Positions 23,489-32,925 of a stretch of DNA of 43,620 nucleotides are shown here, one piece after another; positions within the stretch are counted from its first letter, which is position 1, and each line of letters opens with the position of its first letter. Below the pieces are notes generated by a model. It saw only the letters and a list, made by a program, of their open reading frames with translations, searched no databases and had not been told where the DNA came from. Where the stretch lies: positions 1 through 43,620 of the forward strand of contig JAZBPJ010000097.1 of NCBI GenBank assembly GCA_036351575.1, given 5' to 3'. The position numbers were made by a program, and so were the translations under genes. The stretch is from JABDPF01 sp036351575. Lineage in GTDB: Bacteria > Pseudomonadota > Gammaproteobacteria > Xanthomonadales > SZUA-36.

Positions 23489-24595
23489 ATGACGACATTG
23501 AACCAATTGCTGGGCTTTCTCATGCGTGCGATCGTGACCGGCCTGGCGATCGCCTTCGTGATTGTTTACCTCTGGCCCGCCGCCATGAACGGACGCGGGC
23601 AGGACGACGGCAAAAACACGGAAACCCCTGCCGGACCAAGCTCTTACGCGCACGCTGTGGACCGCGCAGCGCCGGCGGTCGTCAGCATCAACACGCGCTC
23701 CGTGCTGCCGGTTCCGGGACCCCAGGTTTCCCGATCCGGCTCGGCGTTTTACCTCTACCAGTTAAGGCGGTTCGTAAACGAGGGCTCGGGTGTCATTTTC
23801 AGCGAGGACGGTTACATTCTCACCAACTACCACGTGATCCGCCAGGCGCAGCAAATCAGTATCGTTTTGTGGGACGGCCGCATCATTCCGGCACAACTGA
23901 TAGGATCCGACCCGGCAACCGACCTGGCCGTGCTCAAGGTCGAACTCGGTGGACTGCCCGTGGCGGCCATTAACCCGGAACGGGAAGTCCGTGTCGGGGA
24001 CGTGGTGCTGGCCATCGGTAACTCGCTCGGCCTGAGCCATACCGTTTCCATGGGCATTGTCAGCGCCATCGGCCGCAACAACCTGCGTTCCGTGCTTTAC
24101 CAGGATTTCATCCAGACCGATGCGGCGATCAACGTGGGCAACAGCGGCGGCGCACTGGTCAACACGCGCGGTGAACTGATCGGCATCAACGCCCGCCGCA
24201 TCGAAGTGACCGAGAACGCGGAGAATATCGGCTTCGCCATTCCGGTCGGCCTGGCGGCCGACGTGATGCGCCAGATCATCGACTACGGCGAGGTGCGCCG
24301 CGGCTGGCTCGGAGCAAGCTACAGCAACCTGAGACCGACCCAGCAGCCGGATGGCAGCCTGCTGCAAAACGGCATCGGCGTGAAGGAAGTGCAGCACGAC
24401 GGCCCGGCGTGGAACGCGGGCATCCGGCAGGGAGACATCATTCTCTCGCTGAACGGCGAGCCGGTTGCGGACGCAGCGCGCTTCCTGCTGTCGATTTCGC
24501 TGTCACCCCCCGGCACACGGGTCGAACTGGAAGTCCAGCGTGGTGACGTCGTCTCGCAGGTCTACGCGGACCTGATCCAGCAGCCGCCGCTCTGA
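23489..24595 (+). CDS. degS: DegS/AlgW-like membrane-anchored periplasmic serine protease
   Basis: A 368-residue HtrA-family protease with one N-terminal membrane anchor (about 8-30). The trypsin-like domain has the triad His115 (LTNYHV), Asp145 (DPATDLAVLK) and Ser219 (NVGNSGGAL). A single PDZ domain occupies about 265-360. One anchor plus one PDZ domain matches DegS/AlgW, the site-1 protease that cleaves RseA/MucA when PDZ binds misfolded porin C-termini; DegP/DegQ would have a signal peptide and two PDZ domains. It is divergent from petA and convergent with mrp. The exact subtype is inferred from architecture. Confidence 0.88.
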   Translation: MTTLNQLLGFLMRAIVTGLAIAFVIVYLWPAAMNGRGQDDGKNTETPAGPSSYAHAVDRAAPAVVSINTRSVLPVPGPQVSRSGSAFYLYQLRRFVNEGSGVIFSEDGYILTNYHVIRQAQQISIVLWDGRIIPAQLIGSDPATDLAVLKVELGGLPVAAINPEREVRVGDVVLAIGNSLGLSHTVSMGIVSAIGRNNLRSVLYQDFIQTDAAINVGNSGGALVNTRGELIGINARRIEVTENAENIGFAIPVGLAADVMRQIIDYGEVRRGWLGASYSNLRPTQQPDGSLLQNGIGVKEVQHDGPAWNAGIRQGDIILSLNGEPVADAARFLLSISLSPPGTRVELEVQRGDVVSQVYADLIQQPPL

Positions 24596-24604
24596 GGCCC
24601 TGCT

Positions 24605-25687
24605 TCAGCTGTTGTGCACGTTGATCGACGCGACGTTCAGGGTCAGGCTGCGCGGCGTCGCGGCCAGGCGCCCTGCCACGTGGCGCGCCATCTCGCGATA
24701 ACTCGCGGTAATGGGTGAATCCGGATCGGTCGCCACGGTCGGCATGCCGCGGTCGAGATCCTCGCGAATCTGCATGTTCAGCGGCAGCTGCGCCAGCAGC
24801 GGAAGGTCGTACTGTTCCGCCATTTTTTGCCCGCCGCCGGTGCCGAAGATCGCTTCCTCGTGACCGCAGTTGCTGCAGACATGCGTGCTCATGTTCTCGA
24901 CGATGCCCAGCACGGACATCTCGACCTTGCGGAACATCTGCACGGCCTTGCGCGCGTCCAGCGTGGCGATGTCCTGGGGCGTGGTCACCACGACGCTGCC
25001 GGCAACCGGTATGTTCTGCGAAAGCGTCAGCTGAATGTCACCCGTGCCCGGCGGCAGGTCGACGACCATGTAATCCAGGCCCTCCCAGTTGGTTTCGCTG
25101 AGCAGCTGCTGCAGGGCGGACGTGACCATCGGGCCGCGCCAGATCATGGGGGTGTCCTCGTCCACCATGAAACCGATGGACATGACCTGCAGGCCGTGGG
25201 CCCGTACCGGGATGATGCGGTTGCCGTCGGTCTCCGGGGGGCCGGAGACACCCAGCATGCGCGGCATGCTCGGTCCGTATATGTCCGCGTCGAGCACGCC
25301 GACACGGGCGCCGTCCGCCGCCAGCGCCAGCGCCAGGTTGACCGAGGTCGCCGACTTGCCGACGCCGCCCTTGCCCGACGCAACCGCGATGATGTTCTTG
25401 ATCTTTTCGTGCGGCTTGAGTTCGCCCTGAACCTTGTGCGGCACGACTTTCCAGTCCAGGTTCACGGTCGCTTTCTCGACGGCTTCGTCGGCCTCCAGCG
25501 CAGCCTTGATGTCGTTCGTCAGTTTCTCGCGAATGCCGTCCGTCGGGTAGCCGGCCCGAATATCCACGGAAACCCGGTTACCGTCGATACCGACACCCCG
25601 CAGCCAGCCGAGCGAGACGATATCCCGGTCCGCGTAGGGATCCTTGAATTGAGTGAGCAGTTCGTTGACGCGTTGTTCAGTCAGCAT
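24605..25687 (-). CDS. apbC: iron-sulfur cluster carrier protein Mrp/ApbC
   Basis: A P-loop NTPase that carries and inserts 4Fe-4S clusters. An N-terminal MIP18/DUF59 domain (about 1-85) precedes the deviant Walker A loop GKGGVGKS, near residue 106. The switch segment DADIYGPSMPRMLG and the cluster-binding pair CSNC (in STHVCSNCGHEE, about residue 270) are present. I favour the ATG at 25687 (MLTEQRVNELL), 360 residues; an ATG two codons upstream (25693) is also possible. It is divergent from metG, the same arrangement as in E. coli. Confidence 0.94.
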   Translation of the reverse strand: MLTEQRVNELLTQFKDPYADRDIVSLGWLRGVGIDGNRVSVDIRAGYPTDGIREKLTNDIKAALEADEAVEKATVNLDWKVVPHKVQGELKPHEKIKNIIAVASGKGGVGKSATSVNLALALAADGARVGVLDADIYGPSMPRMLGVSGPPETDGNRIIPVRAHGLQVMSIGFMVDEDTPMIWRGPMVTSALQQLLSETNWEGLDYMVVDLPPGTGDIQLTLSQNIPVAGSVVVTTPQDIATLDARKAVQMFRKVEMSVLGIVENMSTHVCSNCGHEEAIFGTGGGQKMAEQYDLPLLAQLPLNMQIREDLDRGMPTVATDPDSPITASYREMARHVAGRLAATPRSLTLNVASINVHNS

Positions 25688-25743
25688 TTTCATGTTTTCC
25701 CGTTAACAGCCCGCCCATGGGATGGCGGCGCCCAAAACGAAGC

Positions 25744-25772
25744 ATTGTATAGTTTCGGGTGTCGATCGTGAA
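25744..25772 (-). promoter_or_regulatory. possible sigma-70 promoter for apbC
   Basis: On the minus strand TTCACG (25767-25772) and TACAAT (25744-25749) are spaced 17 bases apart, 57 bases before the apbC start. It lies in the divergent gap shared with metG. Pattern match only. Confidence 0.35.
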
Positions 25773-25842
25773 CCACGCTCGTGAGATAATGCGCGATCTT
25801 CTGCGCATGGGCCATGCCGGCCCCCGGACCGAACAGCAAGCG

Positions 25843-27873
25843 ATGAGCGAAACAAAAAGACAGATCCTGGTCACCAGCGCCCTGCCCTATGCCAACGGCG
25901 CCATCCACCTCGGCCACATGCTGGAGTACATCCAGACCGACATCTGGGCACGCTTCCAGCGCAGCCGCGGCCACGAATGCTACTTTGCCTGGGCGGACGA
26001 CGCCCACGGCACGCCCGTCATGCTCTGGGCCCGCAACGAGGGTAAGCCGCCCGAAGAACTCATCGACATGATGAACGAGCAGCACAAGGGCGATTTCAGG
26101 GACTTCGGCATCAGTTTCGACAACTACACGTCCACGCACAGCGAATACAACCGCCGGATCGTGGAGCGGATATACGCGAACCTCGAAGCAGGCGGTCACA
26201 TCGCGCGCAGGGACATCGAACAGCTGTACGACGAAGAAGAAGGCATGTTCCTGCCCGACCGCTTTATCCGCGGCACCTGTCCCAAGTGCAAAACGCCCGA
26301 CCAGTACGGCGACAGCTGCGAGTCCTGCGGCAGCACCTATTCGCCCACGGAACTGATCGAGCCCCGCTCGGCGGTCAGCGGCAGCACGCCGGTGATGCGA
26401 AAATCGGAACACTACTTCTTCCGCCTGTCGGAGTTCGAGGAACGGCTCAAAGAGTGGATGGGTTCCGGCGCACTGCAGCCGGAAATCGCCAACAAGCTGC
26501 AGGAATGGTTCACGGACGGGCTGCGCGACTGGGACATTTCCCGCGACGCGCCCTACTTCGGTTTCCGTATTCCCGGCACCAAGGACAAGTTTTTTTACGT
26601 GTGGGTCGATGCACCGGTCGGCTACGCCGCCAGCTTCATGGAACTGTGCGAGCGCGAAGGCCTCGACTTCGACCATTGGTGGAAGGCCGGCTCGTCCACC
26701 GAGCTGCACCACTTCATCGGCAAGGACATCGTATATTTTCACACGCTGTTCTGGCCGGCCATGCTGATGGGCGCCGGCTTCCGCACGCCGACCGCGGTCT
26801 ACGCGCACGGTTTCCTGACCGTCGACGGCGCCAAGATGTCCAAGTCGCGCGGCACCTTCATCAAGGCGCGCACCTACCTCGACCAGTTGCACCCGGACTA
26901 CCTGCGGTACTACTACGCAGCCAAGCTCGGCGCGGGCACCGGCGACATCGATCTTAACCTGGACGATTTCGTTCAGCGCGTGAATTCGGACGTGGTCGGC
27001 AAGGTCGTGAACATCGCCAGCCGCTGCGCCGGCTTCATAACCAAGCGCTTCGCAGGGCGGCTGTCCGCCGACCTGCCGCAGCCCGAACTGCTGGAACGCT
27101 TCGTCGCGGCGCAGGACGCGATCGCGAGCGATTACGAGACGCGCAATTACCAGTCCGCGATCCGCCGCATCATGGCCCTGGCCGATGAGGCCAACCGCTA
27201 TATAGACGAGGAAAAACCGTGGCTGCAGATCAAGGAAGAAGGCCGTGAAAGCGACGTCCAGGCCGTGTGTACGCAAGGCTTGAACCTGTTCCGCGTGCTG
27301 ATGGCCTACCTCGCGCCGGTCCTGCCGTTCACGGCCGTAAAAGCCTCCGGTTTTCTGGGCGTGGACCTGAGCGACTGGAGCCTGCTCGGCCAGCCGATGC
27401 TGGACGTGGAAGTGAATGCTTTCCAGCCGCTGCTGATGCGGGTCGACCCGGTCAAGGTGGAAGCCGTGGTGGAAAATTCCAGGGAATCCCTGCAGCCGGC
27501 CGCGGCCGCCGAAGAACCCGCAGCCCCGCCGGTCGAACCGATCGCGGACGAGATCGAGATCGGCGATTTCGCCCGGGTGGACCTGCGCGTCGCCCGCATC
27601 GTCTCCGCCGAGCAGGTTCCGGAAGCGAAAAAGCTGCTGAAGCTGACGCTGGATATCGGCAGCGAAACCCGCACCGTCTTCGCCGGTATCAAGTCCGCCT
27701 ACGAACCTGCGCAGCTGGAAGGCCGGCACACGGTGATGGTGGCGAACCTGAAGCCCCGAAAAATGCGCTTCGGCGTATCGGAAGGCATGGTCCTGGCAGC
27801 GGGCCCCGGCGGGGACGATCTCTACATTCTCGAACCGGACGAGGGCGCGCGCCCCGGCCAGCGCGTCACCTGA
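25843..27873 (+). CDS. metG: methionine--tRNA ligase
   Basis: A 676-residue class I synthetase, close to E. coli MetG (677). I take the ATG at 25843 (MSETKRQILVTSALPYANG) because the upstream extension has no homology. The HIGH-type motif is HLGH at 22-25 and KMSKS is at 331-335. The zinc knuckle region has CPKC and CESC pairs near residues 146-162. The C-terminal ~110 residues form the EMAP-like tRNA-binding domain (DFARVDLRVARIVSAEQ), which also drives dimerisation. An Ala/Pro-rich linker (about 545-560) joins the two parts. The rnf operon begins 24 bp downstream. Confidence 0.97.
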   Translation: MSETKRQILVTSALPYANGAIHLGHMLEYIQTDIWARFQRSRGHECYFAWADDAHGTPVMLWARNEGKPPEELIDMMNEQHKGDFRDFGISFDNYTSTHSEYNRRIVERIYANLEAGGHIARRDIEQLYDEEEGMFLPDRFIRGTCPKCKTPDQYGDSCESCGSTYSPTELIEPRSAVSGSTPVMRKSEHYFFRLSEFEERLKEWMGSGALQPEIANKLQEWFTDGLRDWDISRDAPYFGFRIPGTKDKFFYVWVDAPVGYAASFMELCEREGLDFDHWWKAGSSTELHHFIGKDIVYFHTLFWPAMLMGAGFRTPTAVYAHGFLTVDGAKMSKSRGTFIKARTYLDQLHPDYLRYYYAAKLGAGTGDIDLNLDDFVQRVNSDVVGKVVNIASRCAGFITKRFAGRLSADLPQPELLERFVAAQDAIASDYETRNYQSAIRRIMALADEANRYIDEEKPWLQIKEEGRESDVQAVCTQGLNLFRVLMAYLAPVLPFTAVKASGFLGVDLSDWSLLGQPMLDVEVNAFQPLLMRVDPVKVEAVVENSRESLQPAAAAEEPAAPPVEPIADEIEIGDFARVDLRVARIVSAEQVPEAKKLLKLTLDIGSETRTVFAGIKSAYEPAQLEGRHTVMVANLKPRKMRFGVSEGMVLAAGPGGDDLYILEPDEGARPGQRVT

Positions 27874-27897
27874 CTTCGCGGGGCGGTCTCGAGCGGA

Positions 27898-28479
27898 ATG
27901 GAGGCATACCTGCTGATCCTGGTCAGTACCGTCCTGGCCAATAATTTCGTGTTGGTGCGGTTTCTCGGCCTGTGCCCGTTCATGGGCGTCAGCAACAAGT
28001 TCGAAGGCGCGGTGGGCATGTCCGTGGCCACGATGTTCGTGCTCACGCTTTCTTCCGTGACCAGCTACCTGCTGAGCCGCTACCTGCTGAAACCGCTCGA
28101 ACTCGAATACCTCTCCACGCTGAGTTTCATCCTGGTCATTGCCGCCGTGGTGCAGCTCACCGAGCTCGTGATGCGCAAGACCAGCCCGCTGCTCTACCGG
28201 GTGCTGGGCATCTTCCTGCCGCTGATCACGAGCAATTGCGCGGTGCTCGGCGTGGCGCTGCTGAACGTGCAGGAGCAGCACAACCTGCTGCAGTCCGCGC
28301 TCTACGGCTTCGGCGCCTCGGCCGGGTTCGGGCTGGTGCTCGTGCTGTTTTCCGCGATGCGCGAACGGCTCGCCCTGGCCGACGTGCCGCTGCACTTCCG
28401 CGGCGCCCCGATCGCGCTGGTCACCGCCGGGCTGATGGCGCTGGCTTTCATGGGCTTCAGCGGACTGGCGAGGATCTGA
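27898..28479 (+). CDS. rnfA: Rnf/Rsx electron transport complex subunit A
   Basis: A 193-residue integral membrane protein with six predicted helices. It starts MEAYLLILVSTVLANNFVLV and contains FLGLCPFMGVSNKFEGAVGM and GIFLPLITSNCAVLGVALL, the two half-repeats with conserved Cys that bind a membrane 2Fe-2S cluster at the RnfA/RnfE interface. It is the first gene of rnfABCDGE, starting 24 bp after metG. The complex couples NADH:ferredoxin electron transfer to ion movement; in E. coli the equivalent Rsx complex reduces SoxR. Confidence 0.95.
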   Translation: MEAYLLILVSTVLANNFVLVRFLGLCPFMGVSNKFEGAVGMSVATMFVLTLSSVTSYLLSRYLLKPLELEYLSTLSFILVIAAVVQLTELVMRKTSPLLYRVLGIFLPLITSNCAVLGVALLNVQEQHNLLQSALYGFGASAGFGLVLVLFSAMRERLALADVPLHFRGAPIALVTAGLMALAFMGFSGLARI

Positions 28480-28487
28480 GGGCGCCC

Positions 28488-29033
28488 ATGGTGACGGCCA
28501 TCCTGTCCATCGCCGTTCTCGGCACCCTGCTGGGACTGGGCCTGGGCTGGGTCGCCCGCAGGTTTCGCGTGGAATCCGACCCGGTGGTCGACCAGATCGA
28601 CGCGATCCTGCCGCAAACCCAGTGCGGCCAGTGCAATTACCCGGGCTGCCGGCCCTACGCCGAGGCGATCGCCGCCGGCGAAGCGCCGATCAACCAGTGC
28701 CCGCCGGGCGGCGAGGCAGGAATCCGCGCGCTTGCCGACCTGCTGGCGGTTGAAGCGCCGCCGCTGAACCCGGAAAACGGCGCCGAGTCGGCGCCCACCT
28801 TCGCCCTCATCGACGAGGAGGCCTGTATCGGCTGCACGCTCTGCATCCAGGCCTGCCCGGTGGATGCGATCATCGGCGCAGCCAAGCTGATGCACACGGT
28901 GATCGAATCCGAGTGCACCGGCTGTGACCTGTGCCTGCCGCCCTGCCCGGTCGATTGCATCGAGATGGTGGAGCGCAAACCCGTGGCGGGAGAGTGGCCG
29001 TGGCCGAGACCCGCCGGCGAGGCCGGCGCCTGA
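28488..29033 (+). CDS. rnfB: Rnf/Rsx electron transport complex subunit B (ferredoxin)
   Basis: A 181-residue membrane-anchored iron-sulfur protein. The start at 28488 (MVTAILSIAVLGTLLGLGLG) gives the expected N-terminal anchor. The 4Fe4S (DUF/Fer4_15-like) domain uses Cys46, Cys49, Cys54 and Cys71. Two ferredoxin clusters follow, with Cys113/116/119/123 (CIGCTLCIQACP) and Cys143/146/149/153 (CTGCDLCLPPCP). All ligands are present. It starts 8 bp after rnfA and shares one base with rnfC (TGATG). Confidence 0.95.
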   Translation: MVTAILSIAVLGTLLGLGLGWVARRFRVESDPVVDQIDAILPQTQCGQCNYPGCRPYAEAIAAGEAPINQCPPGGEAGIRALADLLAVEAPPLNPENGAESAPTFALIDEEACIGCTLCIQACPVDAIIGAAKLMHTVIESECTGCDLCLPPCPVDCIEMVERKPVAGEWPWPRPAGEAGA

Positions 29034-30598
29034 TGCCCGGCCGCATGAAGCAGGCCGCGGACCTCCGGGCCCGGCAGGCGGGAGATCGCCTGCACCGCTT
29101 TCACGGCGGCCTGAGCCTCCCGCACAACAAGGCCGTATCCTGCGGAGTGCCGCTGGAACGCGCGCCGCTGCCCGGGGAGCTGTTCATACCGCTGCTGCAG
29201 CAGAGCGGGCGCGAGGCCGAGCCCACCGTGAACGCCGGCGATACCGTGCTCAAAGGCGAAACGATCGGCCGCTTCCGCCATCTCGGACGCGGCTGCGTGC
29301 ACGCACCGACTTCCGGCACGGTCACCGGCGTCGTACTGCACCCGATCAGTCATGCCTCGGGCGAGGAAGGCCGCTGCGTGGTGATCCGGCCGGACGGTCG
29401 TGATCAATGGAAAGACCTGCAGCCGATCGGTGACTGGCAGCAGACGGACCCCGAAGCGCTTCGCGAACGGATTCGAAACTCGGGCATCGTCGGCCTGGGC
29501 GGCGCGATGTTCCCGACGGGTTTCAAGCTGCGGGAAGCCCAGCGGCGCGGCATTCATACGCTGATCCTGAACGGCTCGGAGTGCGAACCCTACATCAGCT
29601 GCGACGAGACGCTGATGCGCGAGCAGCCGGAATCCATCGTGCTCGGCGCGCGCATACTGCAGCGGGCGGTTGGTGCAAAGCGCACGATCATCGCCATCGA
29701 GGACCAGATGGGCGCGGTTCGAAACGCGCTGGAAACGGCTATCGAGGGTGCCGGCGATTCCACGATCCGCGTCGTTCGGGTGATGCCCGTCTACCCGGAA
29801 GGCGGCGAAAAGCAGCTGATCCGCGTACTGACCGGGCTGGAGGTGCCGAGCGGCGGCCGCCCTTCCGATTTGGGACTGCTCTGCCAGAACGTCGCCACCG
29901 CGACCGCCGCCGCCCGGGCCGTCGTCGAGGGCAAGCCCCTGGTCGAACGGGTCGTGACGGTAACGGGGCCGGGCGTGCGCCGTCCGCGCAACCTGCTCGC
30001 CGCGATCGGCACGCCCATTTCCGTACTGGTCGAGCAATGCGGCGGATACACGCCGGACGCGGCGCGGCTGGTGCTTGGCGGCCCGATGATGGGCTTTCCG
30101 CTCGGCAGCGACGCGAACCCGGTCACCAAGGCGGCCAACTGCGTGCTCGTGCTCACCGAAAAAGAGATTCGGGACAAGCGGCCCGAAATGCCCTGCATCC
30201 GCTGCGGCGATTGCGCCCGCGCTTGCCCGGCGCAGCTGCTGCCCCAGCAACTGCACCGTTTCGTGCGCGCCGATGCGTGGGACGACGCCGGGGGCGCCGG
30301 CCTGGCGGACTGCATCGAATGCGGCTGCTGCGACCTCGTCTGCCCCAGCCACATCCCGCTGGCGAACTGGTTTCGCTACGGCAAATCCCGGCTGCGTGAA
30401 CGAGCGCTCGAGCGGCACCGCGCCGACCAGGCGCGGCAGCGTTTCGAAGCACGCGAGGCGCGCCAGGAACGCATTCGGCTTGAACGCAAGCAGCGCATTG
30501 CGACCAAGAAGGCCGCGCTGCACGACGACGCGGCGAAAAAAGCACAAATCGCTGAAGCCGTCGAACGGGCGCGCAAGAAACAGGAACACACACCGTGA
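29033..30598 (+). CDS. rnfC: Rnf/Rsx electron transport complex subunit C
   Basis: A 521-residue peripheral subunit that receives electrons from NADH. I start it at the ATG at 29033, which overlaps the rnfB stop by one base. Conserved segments are FHGGLSLPHNKA near the N-terminus, the Gly-rich nucleotide/FMN region GIVGLGGAMFPTGFKL, and two 4Fe-4S motifs CIRCGDCARACP and CIECGCCDLVCP (about 385-435). A charged coiled-coil tail rich in Arg/Glu/Lys/Ala ends the protein, shorter than the repeat tail of E. coli RsxC. It overlaps rnfD by 4 bp. Confidence 0.95.
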   Translation: MPGRMKQAADLRARQAGDRLHRFHGGLSLPHNKAVSCGVPLERAPLPGELFIPLLQQSGREAEPTVNAGDTVLKGETIGRFRHLGRGCVHAPTSGTVTGVVLHPISHASGEEGRCVVIRPDGRDQWKDLQPIGDWQQTDPEALRERIRNSGIVGLGGAMFPTGFKLREAQRRGIHTLILNGSECEPYISCDETLMREQPESIVLGARILQRAVGAKRTIIAIEDQMGAVRNALETAIEGAGDSTIRVVRVMPVYPEGGEKQLIRVLTGLEVPSGGRPSDLGLLCQNVATATAAARAVVEGKPLVERVVTVTGPGVRRPRNLLAAIGTPISVLVEQCGGYTPDAARLVLGGPMMGFPLGSDANPVTKAANCVLVLTEKEIRDKRPEMPCIRCGDCARACPAQLLPQQLHRFVRADAWDDAGGAGLADCIECGCCDLVCPSHIPLANWFRYGKSRLRERALERHRADQARQRFEAREARQERIRLERKQRIATKKAALHDDAAKKAQIAEAVERARKKQEHTP

Positions 30599-31611
30599 CG
30601 CGGCACTTCGAAACCGGCAATGCGCCCCACCTGGTCCCGCAAAACACCGTGGCCGCCGTGATGCGCCAGGTGCTGTATGCACTGGCGCCCGGCGTGGCGG
30701 TCCATGCCTGGTTTTTCGGCCCGGGCATCCTGCTGCAGATCGCCCTGGCATCCCTGTTCGCGCTGGGCCTGGAAGCACTGATGCTGATGGCGCGGCGCAA
30801 ACCGCTCAAGCCTTTCCTGGGCGACTGCAGCGCGGTGCTGACCGCGGTGCTGTTCGCGCTGTGCATCCCGCCGCTCGCCCCCTGGTGGATTGCACTGGTG
30901 GCAATGGTTTTTTCCATCGTCGTCGCCAAGCATCTTTACGGCGGGCTGGGTGACAACCTGTTCAACCCGGCCATGGTCGGCTACGTCGTCGTCCTGGTCA
31001 GTTTTCCGCAGATCCTGTCTGCCTGGCCCCAGGCCGCCACCGGCGCGCTGGATACACTGGCCGCGGTCTTCCTGGGGCGCGCCCCGGGCACGGACGGCTG
31101 GGACGCCGTCACCGGCGCAACCGTACTGGACACGGTGCGAAACGGGCTGGCAGCCGGCCAGGAGATGGAACAAATCCGGCTGTCCCCGGCTTTCGGCCGC
31201 TTCGCCGGACAGGGCTGGGAGTGGATCGCGCTGGCCTATGCCGCCGGCGGCGCCTGGCTGCTCTGGCGGCGCGTCATCGGCTGGCAGGTTCCGGCCGGGC
31301 TGCTGGCTGCGGTCGCCGTGTTCAGCGCAGCAGGCTGGCTGCTGGACCCGGCGCAGAATCCCTCACCGCTGTTCGACCTGCTCTCCGGCGCCGTCATCCT
31401 GGGCGCCTTTTTCATCGCAACCGACCCGGTCAGCGGCTGCACCAGCGACCGCGGCCGCCTGCTGTTCGGCGCAGGCGTGGGCATCCTGACGCTGGTCATT
31501 CGACGCTGGGGCGGGTATCCCGACGGTATCGCCTTTGCCGTGCTGCTGATGAACCTGTCGGCACCGCTGATCGACCGCTTCACCCGGCCGAGGATTTTCG
31601 GCCATGACTGA
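30595..31611 (+). CDS. rnfD: Rnf/Rsx electron transport complex subunit D
   Basis: A 338-residue multi-pass membrane protein. It begins at a GTG that overlaps the rnfC stop by 4 bp (GTGA). Characteristic segments are KPLKPFLGDCSAVLTAVLFA, the GGLGDNLFNPAMVGYVVVL region, DAVTGATVLDTVR containing the SGAT-like flavinylation threonine, and late FFIATDPVSGCTSDRGRLL. It would carry covalently bound FMN. Length agrees with the family. Confidence 0.94.
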   Translation: MTRHFETGNAPHLVPQNTVAAVMRQVLYALAPGVAVHAWFFGPGILLQIALASLFALGLEALMLMARRKPLKPFLGDCSAVLTAVLFALCIPPLAPWWIALVAMVFSIVVAKHLYGGLGDNLFNPAMVGYVVVLVSFPQILSAWPQAATGALDTLAAVFLGRAPGTDGWDAVTGATVLDTVRNGLAAGQEMEQIRLSPAFGRFAGQGWEWIALAYAAGGAWLLWRRVIGWQVPAGLLAAVAVFSAAGWLLDPAQNPSPLFDLLSGAVILGAFFIATDPVSGCTSDRGRLLFGAGVGILTLVIRRWGGYPDGIAFAVLLMNLSAPLIDRFTRPRIFGHD

Positions 31612-32248
31612 GCACAGGCTCCCGGAAATGCTGCGCAGCGCGGTCGCGCTGGGGCTGGTCGCGGTTATCGGCACCGCCCTGCTGAGCTCGGTACATGGCC
31701 TGACGCGCGACCGGATCGAGGCGGAGGAACGGCGGGTCGTGAGAGAACGGCTCGGCCAGATTCTTCCGGCCGGCCGCTTTGACAACAGCCCGCAGGACGA
31801 CGTGTACCAGTTCACGGACGCGACGCATTTTCCCGGCGGGCAGACGGTAACCGCCTACCGGGCCCGCCAGGGTGAGGAACCCGTCGCCGTGGCCCTCAGG
31901 TTCAGGGCCATCGACGGTTACAACGGCGACATCCAGCTGCTGGCCGGAATCGATTCGAATGGAACCCTGACCGGGGTTCGCGTGATCAGCCACCAGGAGA
32001 CGCCGGGCCTCGGGGATGCCATCGAAACCGAAAAAAGCGACTGGGTGCTCGGTTTCGTCGGCAAGTCCCTCGCCAACCCCGGGGTGAACGCCTGGACCGT
32101 GCGTCGCGACGGCGGTGAATTCGACCAGTTCACGGGCGCGACCGTGACACCGCGCGCCATCGTGCTGGCGGTGCGGGACGCCTTGCAGTATTTTTCCCGT
32201 CACCGGGCGGAGCTGTTCAGCCCGCCTGCAATAAGCGAGGATTCATGA
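31604..32248 (+). CDS. rnfG: Rnf/Rsx electron transport complex subunit G
   Basis: A 214-residue protein with one N-terminal membrane helix (about 12-30) and a periplasmic FMN-binding domain. The flavinylation motif is TGATVTPRAIV near residue 180, in which the Thr carries FMN after ApbE transfer. Also seen is GVRVISHQETPGLGDAIE, another family block. It overlaps rnfD by 8 bp and rnfE by 4 bp. An apbE flavin transferase is not in this window. Confidence 0.94.
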   Translation: MTEHRLPEMLRSAVALGLVAVIGTALLSSVHGLTRDRIEAEERRVVRERLGQILPAGRFDNSPQDDVYQFTDATHFPGGQTVTAYRARQGEEPVAVALRFRAIDGYNGDIQLLAGIDSNGTLTGVRVISHQETPGLGDAIETEKSDWVLGFVGKSLANPGVNAWTVRRDGGEFDQFTGATVTPRAIVLAVRDALQYFSRHRAELFSPPAISEDS

Positions 32249-32925
32249 ACTACGGAGTCATATTCAGGGACGCGTTCTGGCACCGCAACACCGGGCTGGT
32301 CGTGCTGCTGGGCCTGTGCCCCCTGCTGGCGGTCAGCGGCACCGTGGTCAACGCGGTGGGACTGGGCCTGGCAACGACGCTGACGCTGCTGTGCTCCAAC
32401 CTGGCCGTTTCTTCCCTGCGCGCGCTGCTGCGCCCGGAGATCCGCATACCCGCCTTCGTCCTGATCATCGCCTCTGCCGTGACGGTCATCCAACTGCTGA
32501 TGCAGGCCTGGTTTCACGACCTGTACCGCGTGCTCGGCATTTTCATTCCCCTGATCGTCACCAACTGCGCGATCATCGGGCGGGCCGAGGCCTTTGCCTC
32601 GCGCAACCCCCCGCTCGCGGCGGCCGTCGACGGGCTGGGTACCGGCCTGGGCTTTTGCCTGGCGCTGGTGCTGCTCGGCGCGCTGCGTGAAATCACCGGT
32701 TACGGAACCCTGTTCCGCCAGGCCGCGCTGATGCTGGGCGAGGCCGGGCAGTCCCTCCAGCTGACCCTGATCCCCGAGCACCCCGGTTTTCTGCTGGCGA
32801 TCCTTCCGCCCGGGGCGTTTATCGGCCTGGGACTGCTGATCGCCGGCCGCAACTGGCTGGACGCGCGCAGCGGGGAGAAAAAATTCCGGCAGGCAATCGG
32901 CGACGTTCGCGAGGCAAAGGCATGA
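32245..32925 (+). CDS. rnfE: Rnf/Rsx electron transport complex subunit E
   Basis: A 226-residue six-helix membrane protein paralogous to RnfA. It shows LVVLLGLCPLLAVSGTVVNA and GIFIPLIVTNCAIIGRAEAF, which match the half-repeat Cys segments of RnfA. The C-terminal ~30 residues are charged and cytoplasmic. It completes the rnfABCDGE set and overlaps nth by 4 bp. Confidence 0.94.
   Translation: MNYGVIFRDAFWHRNTGLVVLLGLCPLLAVSGTVVNAVGLGLATTLTLLCSNLAVSSLRALLRPEIRIPAFVLIIASAVTVIQLLMQAWFHDLYRVLGIFIPLIVTNCAIIGRAEAFASRNPPLAAAVDGLGTGLGFCLALVLLGALREITGYGTLFRQAALMLGEAGQSLQLTLIPEHPGFLLAILPPGAFIGLGLLIAGRNWLDARSGEKKFRQAIGDVREAKA

Noticed and set aside
25690..28395. A 901-codon open frame on the minus strand
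   Set aside because: It is the antisense shadow of metG and rnfA in GC-rich DNA; both have clear family motifs on the plus strand.
28655..30778. A 707-codon minus-strand open frame
   Set aside because: It is antisense to rnfB, rnfC and rnfD, with Arg/Ala-rich low-complexity content and no domain.
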